64,000 bases of DNA from Isoetes taiwanensis (GCA_021234155.1 JAJEKV010000293.1:248001-312000), one strand, 5' to 3'; counted from the first letter of the stretch, positions 1-12,130 are shown. Translations and numbers: made by a program. The notes: generated from the sequence alone by a model not told the origin.

Positions 1-870
1 TAGCTCATCTCAATACTCCTTAATTGAATTTTGTTGATCATCAGCTGCATCTCCACAATTTCAATGCAATCTTACCAACAGCTTTCTTTCTCTTTAGCAT
101 TCACAAATTTAACTAACTTTCAAGCTTCCTACAATGTCATCTACCCCACTAGTCTATATTTCTATGCCATGCTACTGCTAAATTCATCCTGAACTCCAAC
201 AAACTTCAATTCAAGTCACAAACCTTCAATCGCCAAAATGCGAAGACCTTCAATCACCACAACAGAGTTATCACAAAAGAGCCGAACAAAATCCTGGAAC
301 ACTAAAACACACACCCATTAGAAGCCACAACCTTGCGTACCTCATTCCCCTTCCACCCACGTGCACAGCCACATTTAACACTGCCTGCTCCGACCACCAT
401 AACTAAAACCTGGAGATCACAATCTAGGAACACAGAGTGCTCAGAATACTGAGGAGGAACAATGCACAGCAAGTACCACGAAACTTTCACTCCTCGTTCC
501 TTGTCCCCTAACCTCGAACTTCATCTTCAACGATCGAGATGAAAAGCCCCAAATTGACATCCAATCTCAACGGCCAATATCAAAACCCCTCTTTGGGTCC
601 CCTGCTCAAACACCCCATACATCCCCTGCTCAGAACCAACCGCCAAGATTTACTTCAATGTTTTCATCCAACGGTTCGCAACTATGGCTTATGCCCCCAT
701 ACACCTGCAACATATGATGCATACATAAATCCCCCATGACCTGTCATCATCTGGACCATTGGCTCTTAACCAGACGGCGGGGATTCAAGGGAGTCGATGG
801 GGTATGCATGCACATGGGTTGTGCATGAGGGGGCATGAGAAACCCCCCTCCATGCTTACTCCCTTTTTAA
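1..870. repeat. Tandem block unit, copy 1 (full unit with tail)
   Basis: First copy of a unit that returns at 3707, 4656 and 5798. It starts with a block around 'ctcaatactccttaattgaa' and ends with a tail (about 500-870) holding a small hairpin of the form gggggcatgag..ccccctcatgc. The same tail closes the copy at 5798-6655, so these are the two full-length copies. Short ORFs on both strands are not shared as conserved proteins between copies. No known transposon termini were recognised. Confidence 0.75.
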
Positions 871-873
871 TTA

Positions 874-956
874 TCCTGTTTGTATATATCTAAAGTGCCC
901 CCTAAAATGAGCGAGCGATCTCATCCTAGTGGGCACTTTAGATACAACAAACAGGA
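874..956. repeat. Short foldback (MITE-like) element
   Basis: Two inverted arms of about 26 nt (874-900 and 931-956) begin 'tcctgtttgtatatatctaa' and end with its complement, with one 2-nt gap. The ~30-nt spacer is unrelated. Transcribed on either strand it would form a strong hairpin. No clear target duplication is visible and the family is not recognised. Confidence 0.7.
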
Positions 957-988
957 CAAACAAAAGAGACTAAGCCAGGCACTGAGCG

Positions 989-1421
989 CAAGCATTGAGA
1001 CGTCCCAATCTTTGCTTTCACGCCTCTTTGGACAATGGAACTTAGCATGCAAACTAAGCTACATTGCCCAAAAAGGCGGGGGAAAGAAAGACTGGGAAGT
1101 CTCGATGCTTGAACTCATCGTGAATTCCCAAATCGACCTGAGTGCAAGCATCGAGACTTCCCAACCCTTGCTTTCACCCCTTTTTGGACAATGGAACTTA
1201 GTATGTAAACTAAGCTACATTGCCCAAAGAGGAGGGGAAAGAAAGACTGGGAAGTCTCAATGCTTGAACTCATCGCGAATTCCCAAATCGACCTGAGTGC
1301 AAGCATCGAGACTTCCCAAACCTTGCTTTCACCCCTCTTTCGACAATGGAACTTAGCATGTAAACTAAGCTACATTGTCCAAAGAGGAGGGGAACGAAAG
1401 ATTGGGAAGTCTCGATGCTTG
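989..1421. repeat. Three tandem long hairpins (155-156 bp period)
   Basis: Hairpins at 989-1111, 1145-1265 and 1300-1421 each have arms of about 57 nt running from 'caagcatcgagacttccca' to its complement, around an ~8-nt centre near 'tatgtaaa'. Linkers of about 34 nt hold 'gaattcccaaatcgacctga'. Arms match imperfectly (several mismatches each). Short ORFs across the block are by-products of the repeat. A foldback transposon cluster or a small-RNA-producing locus would both fit. Confidence 0.8.
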
Positions 1422-1429
1422 AACTCATC

Positions 1430-2186
1430 AATCACTAACATCCAATGAACCCACGGAATCGCAAGCAACCAGAGCCTGATATCATCCGCCGCCTTGGCAT
1501 TGCAACCTCACATTCCCGTCCTTTGGAACACGCATACACACAAAAATATTCAACCTACTACCTGCTACCCAATTCCTAGAATACTTAATACACCAGCAGA
1601 CTCACCAACACAACCTTACTTATCACAATCCAAAAATACCATAACCTTACCGGACAACGTAGATGACACCACCGACCACCCTCCCATGCAAGACGCTCCC
1701 AAATCCACTCTCGAAACCCTCCAAGCCGTCCCCCCGCACATACAAAGTAACATCAACGACAAACAAACTACTCAACATATAAATAGTCCCCGTAAATTTA
1801 AGGCGTCACAAATTTAAGTAAATTTCAAGAAGTGCATAATTTTATGTACTTCAAGAACCATTGCACATACGAACCGTTAGGTTTTATGCCAAAATCTATA
1901 TGATCTCATCAAGTAGCTATAAAACTATGACCAGGCATTGAAATTTGCTCCTTTACAATGATAGAAAGGCCATGTTTTTGCAAAGCAAGGTCTCCAAACA
2001 GAAGTGGAGTGTATATTCATCACTCATACACTTTCGGATCTTAATCCCATCTCACATCTTTGCCCAATTATAAATCCGCTAGTCAACTACACGGCTTCTT
2101 AGTCCGTTGCTTTCATCTTTGAACTTAAGAAATCAAGCAGAAATATCTATTCTGGCCACTCTTAAACTCAACCGTGGTGTCAGCAT
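1430..2186. other. No gene recognised
   Basis: AT-rich sequence. The part around 1540-1810 is related to 2890-3190 and 4990-5290 ('acctactacctgctaccca'), so it is a diverged member of the surrounding repeat family. A 107-residue Pro/Thr/Asn-rich ORF at 1494-1817 has no recognisable domain. Confidence 0.5.
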
Positions 2187-2841
2187 GGATTTGTAGCTAT
2201 GAAATGGACACGTTGCCCATCGTGAAGACTGAAAGGTATTGTAAGCCAAATTTGCATACCATCTGCACCTATACTCATTTCGCCTCAATCTTCTAAGCTC
2301 ATCAACAAAGTATATCTAACTTGCAGATAGCAAGCCCGACCCGTAGGCGGGCGGTCGAGGGCCACTTCCTTCACAATGTTAGACCAAGATATGAAGGAGA
2401 GTCTCGAGACTATCGGCGGGCACCTGAAGAATGCAATTAGAGCCGATATCGCCGCATTCTTTTGTGTGCGGCCTTTGTGCATTCTTGACTCGCGAGTCGA
2501 GAATCCCTCAACTAGCCAACAATCCAAAATGTACACTCCCTATTCTCGCCTTGCGAGTCGAGAAATTCTCGACTCGCAAGTCCAGAAGAAGGCCTCTACT
2601 TTCTTGATTGTTGGCAAGCTGAGGCATTCTTGACTCGCTCGTCGAGAAAGCCGGGCTGACTAACTGCAGGACTCTGGGTCGGGCTCGATACCTAAGTGCA
2701 AGGATTTGTAGCTTTCAAATGGACACATTGCCCATCGTCGAATAATCGAAAGGTATCGTAAGCCAAATTTGCATACCATCTCCACCTATACTCGTTTTAG
2801 CCTCAATTTTCTAACATCATCGGCCAAAGTATATATAACTT
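2187..2841. repeat. Direct repeats flanking a 380-bp insert (TRIM-like?)
   Basis: Two ~138-bp direct repeats (2187-2322 and 2702-2841) start with 'ggatttgtagct' and end with 'aaagtatatntaactt'. The insert between them (2323-2701) is GC-richer and contains repeated 'gactcgcgagtcgagaa'-type words. This could be a very small LTR-type (TRIM) structure or a simple duplication with an insertion. No primer-binding site was seen. Confidence 0.5.
2550..2580. repeat. Perfect 31-nt palindrome
   Basis: Arms 'cttgcgagtcgagaa' and 'ttctcgactcgcaag' are exact complements around a single base. Partial copies of the same word lie at about 2485-2505 and 2628-2648, so the palindrome belongs to a local cluster of related inverted words. 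Confidence 0.8.
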
Positions 2842-3706
2842 GAATCAATCGTACTCTAGACCTTGGCATTACAACCTCACACTCGGTCCTTTCAAACACG
2901 CATACACACACAAATATCCAACCTACTACCTGCTACCCAAATCCTAGAATGTTTAACACACCAGCAAACTCACCAGGACAACCTTCCTCATGACAATCAA
3001 AAATACCATGACCTTAGCAACCAATGTAAATAATAGACCACCTTCCTTTGATCGCCACGCTTCCGGTACCACTCCATTTAAAACCTTATTCTCGAATCCG
3101 TACCCTACACATACAAAGCAACACCAACATCAAACAAACTGCTCAATATATAAATAATCCCCTTAAATTTAAGCCCTCACAATTTTATAACTAAGTTTCA
3201 AACTTTCACTACTTCCAAATATACAAAGATATTAAACAGGAAAACTTAAAGATCATTACTCTTTTGTAATCTGCATAAACTCTCATATAATCCTTCGAAT
3301 CTCGTAACTAGATCAATTCTATAATTAAGTTTCAAACTTTCACTACTTCCAAATATACGAGAATATTAAACAGGACAACTTGACAACCATATGAAAGAAA
3401 CCGTAAACAATATGGGAAGTTTCACGATTACTCAATGGACTCGTAAGGAAGTACTTACAAACACAACAGATTCACTTCTGCACAATTCCCTCTTTTTTTC
3501 CCCTTTCTTATGAAAATGTGATACAACAGCACCAACATATTTTTTTGGCATCATAGTATATGCCACCCATATATCCAACACATCTGCCTACACTAATTCT
3601 TCCCAGGAAACACTATGCACTCGAATTAGAAGATAGCATATGCTTGAAGATCATTACTCCTTTGTAATCTGCATAAACTCTCATATAATCCTTCGAATCT
3701 AGTAAG
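2842..3706. repeat. Partial unit of the 5' tandem block
   Basis: This stretch matches 4990-5797 closely, including 'tgctcaatatataaataatc' and the paired 'gtttcaaactttcactactt' sequences. It lacks the leading part of the full unit. No protein-coding signal is recognised. Confidence 0.65.
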
Positions 3707-4655
3707 TAGATCATCTCAATACTCCTTAATTGAATTTTGTTGATCATCAGCTGCATGTCCACAATTTCAATGCAATCTTACCAACAGCTTTCTTTCTCTT
3801 TAGCATTCACAAATTTAACTAACTTTCAAGCTTCCTACAATGTCGTCTACCCCACTAGTCTATATTTCTATGACATGCTACTGCTAAATTCATCATGAAC
3901 TCCAACAAACTTCAATTCAAGTCACAAACCTTCAATCGCCAAAATGCGAAGACCTTCAATCACCACAACAGAGTTATCACAAAAGAGCCCAACAAAACCC
4001 TGGAACACTAAAACACACACCCATTTAAGAAGCCACAACCTTGCTTACCTCATTCCCCTTCCACCCACGTTACGTGCGACCACATTTAACAGCATGCGCT
4101 CAGACCACCATAACTAAAACCTGGAGATCACAATCTAGGAACACAAAGTGCTCAGAATACTGAGGAGGAACAATGCACAGCAAGTACCATGAAACTTTCA
4201 CTCCTCGTTCCTTGTCCCCTAACCTCGAACTTCATCTTCAACGATCGAGATGAAAAGCCCCAAATTGACATCCAATCTCAACGGCCAATATCAAAACCCC
4301 TCTTTGGGTCCCTTGCTCAAACACCTGACAACCATATGAAAGAAATCCGTAACCAATATGGGAAGTTTCACGATTACTCAACCAGACTCCGTAAGGAAGT
4401 ACTTACAAACACACCAGATTCACTTCTACACAATTCCCTCTTTTTTTTCCCCTTTCTTATGAAAATGTGATACAACAGCACCAACATATTTTTTTGGCAT
4501 CATAGTATATGCCACCCATATATCCAACACATCTGCCTACACTAATTCTTCCCAAGAAACATTATGCACTCGAATTAGAAGATAGCATGTGCTTGAAGAT
4601 CATTATTCCTTTGTAACCTGCATAAACTCTCATATAATCCTTCGAATCTAGTAAG
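3707..4655. repeat. Tandem block unit, copy 2 (949 bp)
   Basis: Starts with 'tagatcatctcaatactcct' as in copy 1 and follows it to about 4320. It then switches to the segment beginning 'cacctgacaaccatatgaaa', skipping the tail of the full unit. This looks like a deletion derivative created by unequal recombination. Confidence 0.75.
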
Positions 4656-5797
4656 TAGATCATCTCAATACTCCTTAATTGAATTTTGTTCATCATCAGC
4701 TGCATGTCCACAATTTCAATGCAATCTTACCAACAACTTTCTTTCTCTTTAGCATTCACAAATTTAACTAACTTTCAAGCTTCCTACAATGTCATCTACC
4801 CCACCAATCTATATTTCTTTGCCATGCTACTGCTAAATTCATCCTGAACTCCAACAAACTTCAATTCAAGTCACAAACCTTCAATCGCCAAAATGCGAAG
4901 ACCTTCAATCACCACAACAGAGTTATCACAAAAGAGCCCAACAAAACCCTGGAACACTAAAACACACATCCATTTAAGAAGCCACAACCTACTACCTACT
5001 ACAAATATCCAACCTACTACCTGCTACCCAAATCCTAGAATGTTTAACACACCAACAAACTCATCAGGACAACCTTCCTCATGACAATCCAAAAATACCA
5101 TGACCTTACCAACCAATGTAAACAACAGCCACCTTCCACTGCACGTCACGCTTCCAATACCACTCACGAAACCTTATTCTCGAATCCGTACCCTGCACAT
5201 ACAAAGCAACACCAACATCAAACAAACTGCTCAATATATAAATAATCCCCTTAAATTTAAGCCCTCACAATTTTATAACTAAGTTTCACACTTTCACTGC
5301 TTCCAAATATACAAAGATATTAAACAGGAGAACTTGAAGATCATTACTCCTTTGTAATCTGCATAAACTCTCATATAATCCTTCGAATCTGGTAACTAGA
5401 TCAATTCTATAATTAAGTTTCAAACTTTCACTACTTCCAAATATACGAGAATATTAAACAGGACAACTTGACAACCATATGAAAGAAATCCGTAACCAAT
5501 ATGGGAAGTTTCACGATTACTCAATCAGACTCCGTAAGGAAGTACTTACAAACACACCAGATTCACTTCTACACAATTCCCTCTTTTTTTTCCCTTTCTT
5601 ATGAAAAATGTGATACAACAAACACCAACATATTTTTGGCATCATAGTATATGCCACCCATATATCCAACACATCTGCCTACACTAATTCTTCCCAGGAA
5701 ACACTATGCACTCGAATTAGAAGATAGCATGTGCTTGAAGATCATTACTCCTTTGTAATCTGCATAAACTCTCATATAATCCTTCGAATTTAGTAAG
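4656..5797. repeat. Tandem block unit, copy 3 (1142 bp)
   Basis: Same leading segment as copies 1 and 2, but from about 4985 it is joined to the segment also found at 2890-3700. It ends with 'cttcgaatttagtaag' directly before copy 4. Confidence 0.75.
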
Positions 5798-6655
5798 TAG
5801 CTCATCTCAATACTCCTTAATTGAATTTTGTTGATCATCAGCTGCATCTACACAATTTCAATGCAATCTTACCAACAACTTTCTTTCTCTTTAGCATTCA
5901 CAAATTTAACTAACTTTCAACCTTCCTACAATGTCATCTACCCCACTAGTCTATATTTCTATGCCATGCTACTGCTAAATTCATCCTGAACTCCAACAAA
6001 CTTCAATTCAAGTCACAAACCTTCAATCGCCAAAATGCGAAGACCTTCAATCACCACAACAGAGTTATCACAAAAGAGCCGAACAAAATCCTGGAACACT
6101 AAAACACACACCCATTTAAGAAGCCACAACCTTGCTTACCTCATTCCCCTTCCACCCCCAATGCCACAGCCACATTTAACACCTTTGCTGCCCGACCACC
6201 ATAACTAAAACACGGAGATCACAATCTAGGAACACGAGTGCTCCGAGAATCTTTGAGGAGGAACAATGCCGACAAGTACCACTTAAACTTTCACTCCTCG
6301 TTCCTTGTCCCCTAACCTCGAACTTCATCTTCAACGATCGAGATGAAAAGCCCCAAATTGACATCCAATCTCAACGGCCAATATCAAAACCCTCTTTGGG
6401 TCCCCCCGCCAAACACCCCATACATCCCAAGCCGGAACCAACCGCCAAGATTTACTTCAATGTTTTCATCCAACGGTTCGCAACTATGGCTTATGCCCCC
6501 ATACACCTACAACATATGATGCATACATAAATCCCCCATGACCTGTCATCATCTGGACCATTGGCTCTTAACCAGACGACGGGGATTCAAGGGAGTCGAT
6601 GGGGTATGCATGCACATGGGTTGTGCATGAGGGGGCATGAGAAACCCCCCTCATG
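5798..6655. repeat. Tandem block unit, copy 4 (full unit with tail)
   Basis: Near-identical to copy 1 over its full length, including the hairpin tail at about 6600-6655. Differences cluster near CG and CTG words. The block ends at the 'cccccctcatgc' tail and unique sequence follows. Confidence 0.75.
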
Positions 6656-7577
6656 CGAAGTAACTATATTAATATTATGATAATGTAGGTGTACCTGGAT
6701 CTAAAAAGAATTTTGGCCCCTTCAGGGCCTAGGGGTGGTTCTGTATGACATGAGCTCCATACTTCAAAATATATTGCAATAGAACTACAGGTGAAATGGA
6801 TCATAGGATATGAAATAATATTAATACATCAACGAACATGAGATAACTTATATTGTAGAACACAAGAATATGTAAATATCCCTAGTCGAGCACACCTTCT
6901 TCTTTGGTAGGTTGCCTTGCCTCTCAGACATTGAAATATATTTAGAGTCGAAGGCAACTTTGTAGCAAGTAATAAAAGGAACAAATAAAGGAAAGCAATA
7001 ACACATCATGAATCCTACTCTTACATTACAAATAGACAAACACAAATTAAAATATATGTCAATATATACATAATAATAATAATAATATGTATTCAGAATA
7101 CAAATTGAAATTACATTACAAGCAGACATTTCAAAACCCATCCTATAAGTAGGTTGTCCATTGGCAACAAGTTAGCTTATTACAACTTGGAGCTTTGATC
7201 TCCTATGGAATAAACCTTGCCCAACATGCAAATCACAACTATGCAACCATACAACTTGCAAAACTTATTTCAAATCTTTCTTAAAGTGGATGCACATCAT
7301 GAAGAGGCTTGCAAATTATGCTTTGAGAGGTATATCTTCTGTTCTTCTTTGAAGAACTAAAATACAAGCAAAAGCAATGAAATTTTCATGAACACAGTGC
7401 TACAACTTGCTGCCTGCATGAACACAGTATCACATCTTGCAGCTCGAGCATAATGAGCTATATATGTATGAATTGGAAATTTTTGAATTCTAGCTCTCAT
7501 CCAAACAAAGCTAATCTGCAGATTTACAGTCAAGATGCATGTTATATGCCTCCTATATGAAAATACCTATATGGCCG

Positions 7578-7581
<4 letters not shown>
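6656..7581. other. No gene recognised
   Basis: AT-rich non-coding sequence with a short (ATA)n tract near 7070-7090. A minus-strand 97-residue ORF at 6848-7141 is low-complexity and hydrophobic with no family signature. Confidence 0.5.

Positions 7582-7633
<52 letters not shown>
7582..7633. repeat. (GA)n microsatellite
   Basis: About 26 uninterrupted GA dinucleotides. The Arg-Glu repeat ORF that crosses it is a by-product of the microsatellite. Confidence 0.95.
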
Positions 7634-7634
<1 letters not shown>

Positions 7635-7671
7635 AATGTGTCTTGCACGATGTTAAGTACTAAAGGGACTC

Positions 7672-7775
7672 AACATGCATGTATACCATGCATGCACATA
7701 CATATCATGCACTCTGTGCATGCATGGAATTATGTGCATGCATTATGTGCATGTAATGCATGCATGCGTGCATGC
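7672..7775. repeat. TGCATG-rich palindromic tract
   Basis: Dense run of overlapping TGCATG/CATGCA palindromes, alternating purine and pyrimidine. Such DNA can adopt non-B forms. TGCATG words are also the RY element of seed promoters, but no gene is nearby to regulate. Confidence 0.7.
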
Positions 7776-8101
7776 CAAAACCATAGGTTGGGAGTGCTAA
7801 CTATCTAGAAATACAACACGCGCTCTATAAATACTACTGGCATACCCTCACACAAATACAACGACAGAATCATATGCAAACCATAGCAAAATGCCTGTAT
7901 AATTATATGTTTTGTGCGCCGAATCATTTTTTTGTGATATAACAATAGTGTCTTTCTATGGACTCACTTCAATTCAATTTTAGTGACTCGCTTTAAGTTT
8001 ATATCTTTTGTTATACAATTTATGCACTTGAATACAATACAGTTTTCAAAAGTGCAGGTTGCTGACTTGTTACACTGGCGCATCATGCTACATAGTTAAA
8101 A

Positions 8102-8269
<168 letters not shown>

Positions 8270-9450
8270 TCTGCTTTGATTTAAATTTTGTATATAGCCG
8301 CTTTGATTTCATTTAGAGAGCTTCACCATGATGTAAAGGGCCAGCAATAAGGAGAGATTTGGTGTAAGGATGGCCGGGGAAAAAAAAAGCCTCTTACTCG
8401 GGGAATCATTGTTTGCACAGGAGGTCCCCCGTCCCACAAGTGCTCGGTCTAGCATCTGACTCCATGGTGGGAGGAAGCTAATTCCAGTGTAATAATGGAG
8501 TTGCCATCTTCGCTTTTTGGTCCCCCGGCCTCTTCATATCGGCACAAGCAGGCCTGGTACATTTACCTTCCAAGATCGGGAGGATCTCCAAAGTGCTCTA
8601 GACACGCAAAGTTCGGTGTTTGCCGCCTACACTTCGTGACCAGTGTAACGACTCATTCATTCGAGGGGGAGGAATGACCCACATCTATGATCGTGGTCTA
8701 TTGAGAGATGGACACACTTATTACGCTTAATACATGCCTTCGTTCCGGACCCTAAAGCCCGGTATGTGTGCACAAGTGATGCCTCAAGACGGACACTAGA
8801 TACGTAATTACGACCCACAGAAGAAACATTGTGTTGAAGCGAAGTGCGGACATTGGAAAGGGAACATGTTGAGGTGGGCGTCTGCACACATCTCCACAAT
8901 CCCAAGGGGACCGTGGAGTCGCGGTGCCGCTAGCAGAGTGGAGGAGCGGGGCTACCTCAGTATCATCATTTACTAGGAGCCCGAACTTGTGATTATAGGG
9001 GTTGGGGAGGCGTAAGATGATGCCCTTTACGATATGGATGTCGCTTTGCATTTTTTCAGCGATGTCATGCATGTGAAGGCTGGTGGAATTGTCTCCGCTA
9101 CTAGGGGGCGGCAAGACCTGGATCGCCCCCGCCATCTTTTGGTTCGGTTTCAAGACCCTCTTAGCCACTTACATGTTCTTCAAAGATGGAAACCATCTCG
9201 GAGGGACTAGTTTCTCAAGGAGGACCTCTCCCCTCTTCAATTGTGTAACAAGTAAGGAGGAGCTGCAAGGTGAGGGCAGCCCCTTTTGCAAAAAGAAATG
9301 GGCAAATGTATGGGGGGAGGCGCAACAATTATTCTAGATCAATGGCCTTCCAATCCTTATATTGGCTATGTCTAGATAATTTTAGAAGCATAAATTTATC
9401 ATTAGTATTAGCATTATCTTTTTTTATTCTTGGTAGCCTTTTAATATTTG
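8270..9450. other. No gene recognised; possible decayed coding remnant on minus strand
   Basis: A minus-strand open frame of 138 residues (8752-9168) and overlapping short frames have a more coding-like composition than the flanks, but no motif identifies a family. A decayed retroelement fragment is possible given the LINE-like tail that follows. Confidence 0.3.
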
Positions 9451-9580
9451 GTTATTGTATTTGGTGATGGGGCCTAGTCCCCAGGTTTTACATGGGCTGT
9501 TGCCCTTGCATGTGCCGTCCCATAACCTGTTGGGTTCCCGTGGACGTAAAAATTCTTATCTTATCTTATCTTATTTCTAT
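9451..9580 (+). mobile_element. Possible LINE 3' end with (TTATC)n tail
   Basis: GC-richer 3'-UTR-like text ending 'gttcccgtggacgtaaaaa' runs directly into a short pentamer tail (CTTAT repeats, about 9554-9575). A simple-repeat tail after a conserved 3' end is typical of some non-LTR elements. No reverse transcriptase is recognised upstream. Confidence 0.3.
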
Positions 9581-11460
9581 CCTAATTAATAAGATCATAT
9601 ATAAGGAGACTTACATTCCGACATGGAAGCCATGATGCGATGGCACGAAAGCCAACTCTCAGCCCCTGCCATTTTGTTTTGAAAATGAGCATCTCCTTTA
9701 CTTCAATCCTTGATGCACCTGATGCCAAACAAAAGATCCTCTCAGAGAATATCTTTTTGTATTAGTAGTTAGGCTCTTACTGATCTAGGTGTAACTTGCA
9801 CTACAACTAGTAATTACACTTAATTAATCAGTTTATAACAAAGCATACATGTCAAGTAGGAGTACTCCCCCATCATCAAACCTTAATTCATGGCATATAA
9901 TGGGCCAATAGGATGAACTAAATTCATTCAGGCTTGTAAAATTGCAATGATTCCATTGCATATATGGAATCCACTGATCTCAGCTTTACTTTCATGGCCA
10001 AGATAACAAAAACACATGCAAGTTAATTTCATGGCAAAGATAACAAAAACACCCGCAAGATTCCATTGGCACATTTGATGAATGTCTTACCTATGCAAAG
10101 TTTCAAACCTTTTAAAAATAGACAAAGAACCGATGATGTGGCCTTAGATTATTAAGTTTATGCATGCATTTTTTATGTTTATCTTAACATATATAATTAT
10201 TTTGGAGGGTAACATTAACATTTCGACACGTTAGCAAATCTTGTGCGCAACACTTCTATTACAATTTTTTTGACACGTTGCATTCGGCGTGGAAAAATTT
10301 TGTTGGTTATGGCGTCCTTCACACTGCGAAGTTTGTGCTTCTGCTCTCTTTGACAATCTTTTCTTACAGAGCGGCAAATTGATGAAAGTCAGGCAGCTGG
10401 CAAAGGCCGAAAAATTTGGAATCTATCTTGCACCGCCATCGCCATATTGGGAAGAGGGAAAAACTTGCAACGCCATAGCCAGATTGGGGCCAGATTCGCG
10501 ACGGGCATGCTCTCTATGTAAATGTCAATCTCTGCCCCAAACTGGCCCCGAAACCAAGCTGTGAAATGCAAGGTTTTCGGGGGACTTTTTAGATTTTTCA
10601 AACTCTGATAGCCAGATCTAGGTGCCCATTCTCATGCTTCGGGTTAAACCGGAGAATTTGACTTGGTCTGGACTAGTTATGCTGCAGGATGCTTTTTGAG
10701 CAATAAAACGAGAAGATAAATCATGAGTCAGGCTTCAGGGGCTCTTTTATCTGGGGTGAAAATCGTATTCATGGTTGAAAAGGGGCCATTTGCTTACGTG
10801 GCCGTACTAGCAACCTTTGGGATAAACAGAACCATATCTAATTGAAACCGGTGCCTCTTCCTAATCTGTCTTGCCGCCGCTTTGGCGATGGAATTGCACG
10901 CCATCATGGCAAAGCCATGTGGCATCCATCCTAAAGTGGTTTAGGAAACCACCCCAAAGGCGAATCCGCTCCAAAGAGACCTAAGGTAAAAAAAATGGTA
11001 GTTTTTTTTTCTATTCTCTCGAGGATTCATGAGGCATCTTTGGGGGCTCGCTTCTGGAAAGCCGCCACCGGTAGTGGTGTTTCATTGTTTCTATCCGCCG
11101 GGCTTCATTCTTTGATCGAAAAATTTGTGCGGTGTGTTGTTTGAAAAGACAGAAGCTTAGGAGCATTTTTATTCCAGAGGATTAAAGCCGATGGAGCTTT
11201 TGCTCGACTTGCTCATATTTCTTTTTTCTTATTTTTGCTGTCTATTATCTTTCTTGTGCTAATGCTTTTGGATGTAGGTAACAGCTGCCAAAATCACAGG
11301 AAATGGTCTAATTTATTTTCGCAAGATCGCTAGCAATGAATCATGAGATCAACCACGCTGCTCGCAAATGATTTTGAGGCATAAATTCAGATTGGAGGCA
11401 CTGATTGCCATAAGATTTCCATGTTATACACGAGCTCTTTTGTTGATGCGTGAAGGACAC
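9581..11460. other. No gene recognised
   Basis: Unique AT-rich sequence with a GC-richer patch at 10290-11160. ORFs on both strands there are short, overlap each other and have no recognisable domain. Confidence 0.45.
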
Positions 11461-12118
11461 TTATATTGATTGTTTGATGTGCTCAGCTCTGGCTGGAGTG
11501 ACTTTCACACACTTTCCATGAAACCATTTTTGAGAAATGTCACAACCTATCCAAAACTCATCACCAGTATATGCATGGGGTATAGGCGCAAATACCCAAG
11601 TAAGTATCGCCATGCTCCTCTTCTTCATCCTCTTCATCCTCCTCCTCTTCAGAAGGAGTAGCAGCCTGCCTTGCAGGCCGTTTGTTGTGATTTTCTGGCA
11701 TCTTTTTCTGCTGAGATGAGTAACCAACATCAAATTTCAGTGTGATGTATATATCCAAAACTTAAATTAGCCAGCAAAAGTGCTTACGGGGTTTGTTGTT
11801 GATTGGCTTTATTACCACTGTTGTTGGCTCCTGTTCTATTATCTTTTGAAGTTGTTCTTCATCCGGTAACTATTTCAAATACACACTACTACAAAAATAG
11901 GTAGAAATGGCACAAAAGTGACATTTATCCTCCGCCCTTTTACGGAGCATAAACGTCACTTTTGTGCCATTTGGGGAGCACAAACGTCATAAATGGCACA
12001 AAAGTGACGTTTATGCTCTGTAAAAAGGCAGAGGATAAATGTCACTTTTGTGCCATTTCTACCTATTTTTGTAGTAGTGACAGTTGGCAACTCATTCATC
12101 ATATTAAAAAGGCGTTCC
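11461..12118 (-). pseudogene. Alfin-like PHD-finger gene fragment, disrupted by a MITE
   Basis: Alfin-like (AL) proteins are plant nuclear factors whose C-terminal PHD finger binds H3K4me3. On the minus strand, exon A (12118-11788, acceptor AG at 12120-12119, donor GTAAGC) reads RLFNMMNELPT, is broken by the MITE at 11884-12079, then resumes as VFEIVTG. The AL family has the same R-K-R-L-F...LPT-[VI]-FE-VVTG block. Exon B (11707-11461) gives [11 protein letters not shown], an acidic [15 protein letters not shown] stretch, then the PHD core [18 protein letters not shown] and ARAEHIKQ. Defects are an in-frame TGA after VTG (11859-11861), the 199-bp insertion, a frameshift in the PHD near 11560, loss of a zinc-binding cysteine, and a stop at HIKQSI where the family continues with a CPSC zinc pair. 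N-terminal exons are absent. The identification is firm and loss of function is very likely. Confidence 0.85.
11884..12079. mobile_element. CACTA-type MITE (196 bp)
   Basis: Terminal inverted repeats start CACTACTACAAAAATAGG and end with its complement. A perfect 3-bp target duplication, ACA, flanks it (11881-11883 and 12080-12082), as expected for CACTA (En/Spm) elements. The interior is two arms of related palindromic words ('atggcacaaaagtgac'), so nearly the whole element can fold back. It has no coding capacity. Removing it with one ACA restores the reading frame of the Alfin-like exon. Confidence 0.92.
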
Positions 12119-12130
12119 CTGTTCCCAAAA

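Noticed and set aside
7539-7808. 89-residue ORF with an Arg-Glu repeat
   Set aside because: It is translation of the (GA)n microsatellite plus the TGCATG-rich tract.
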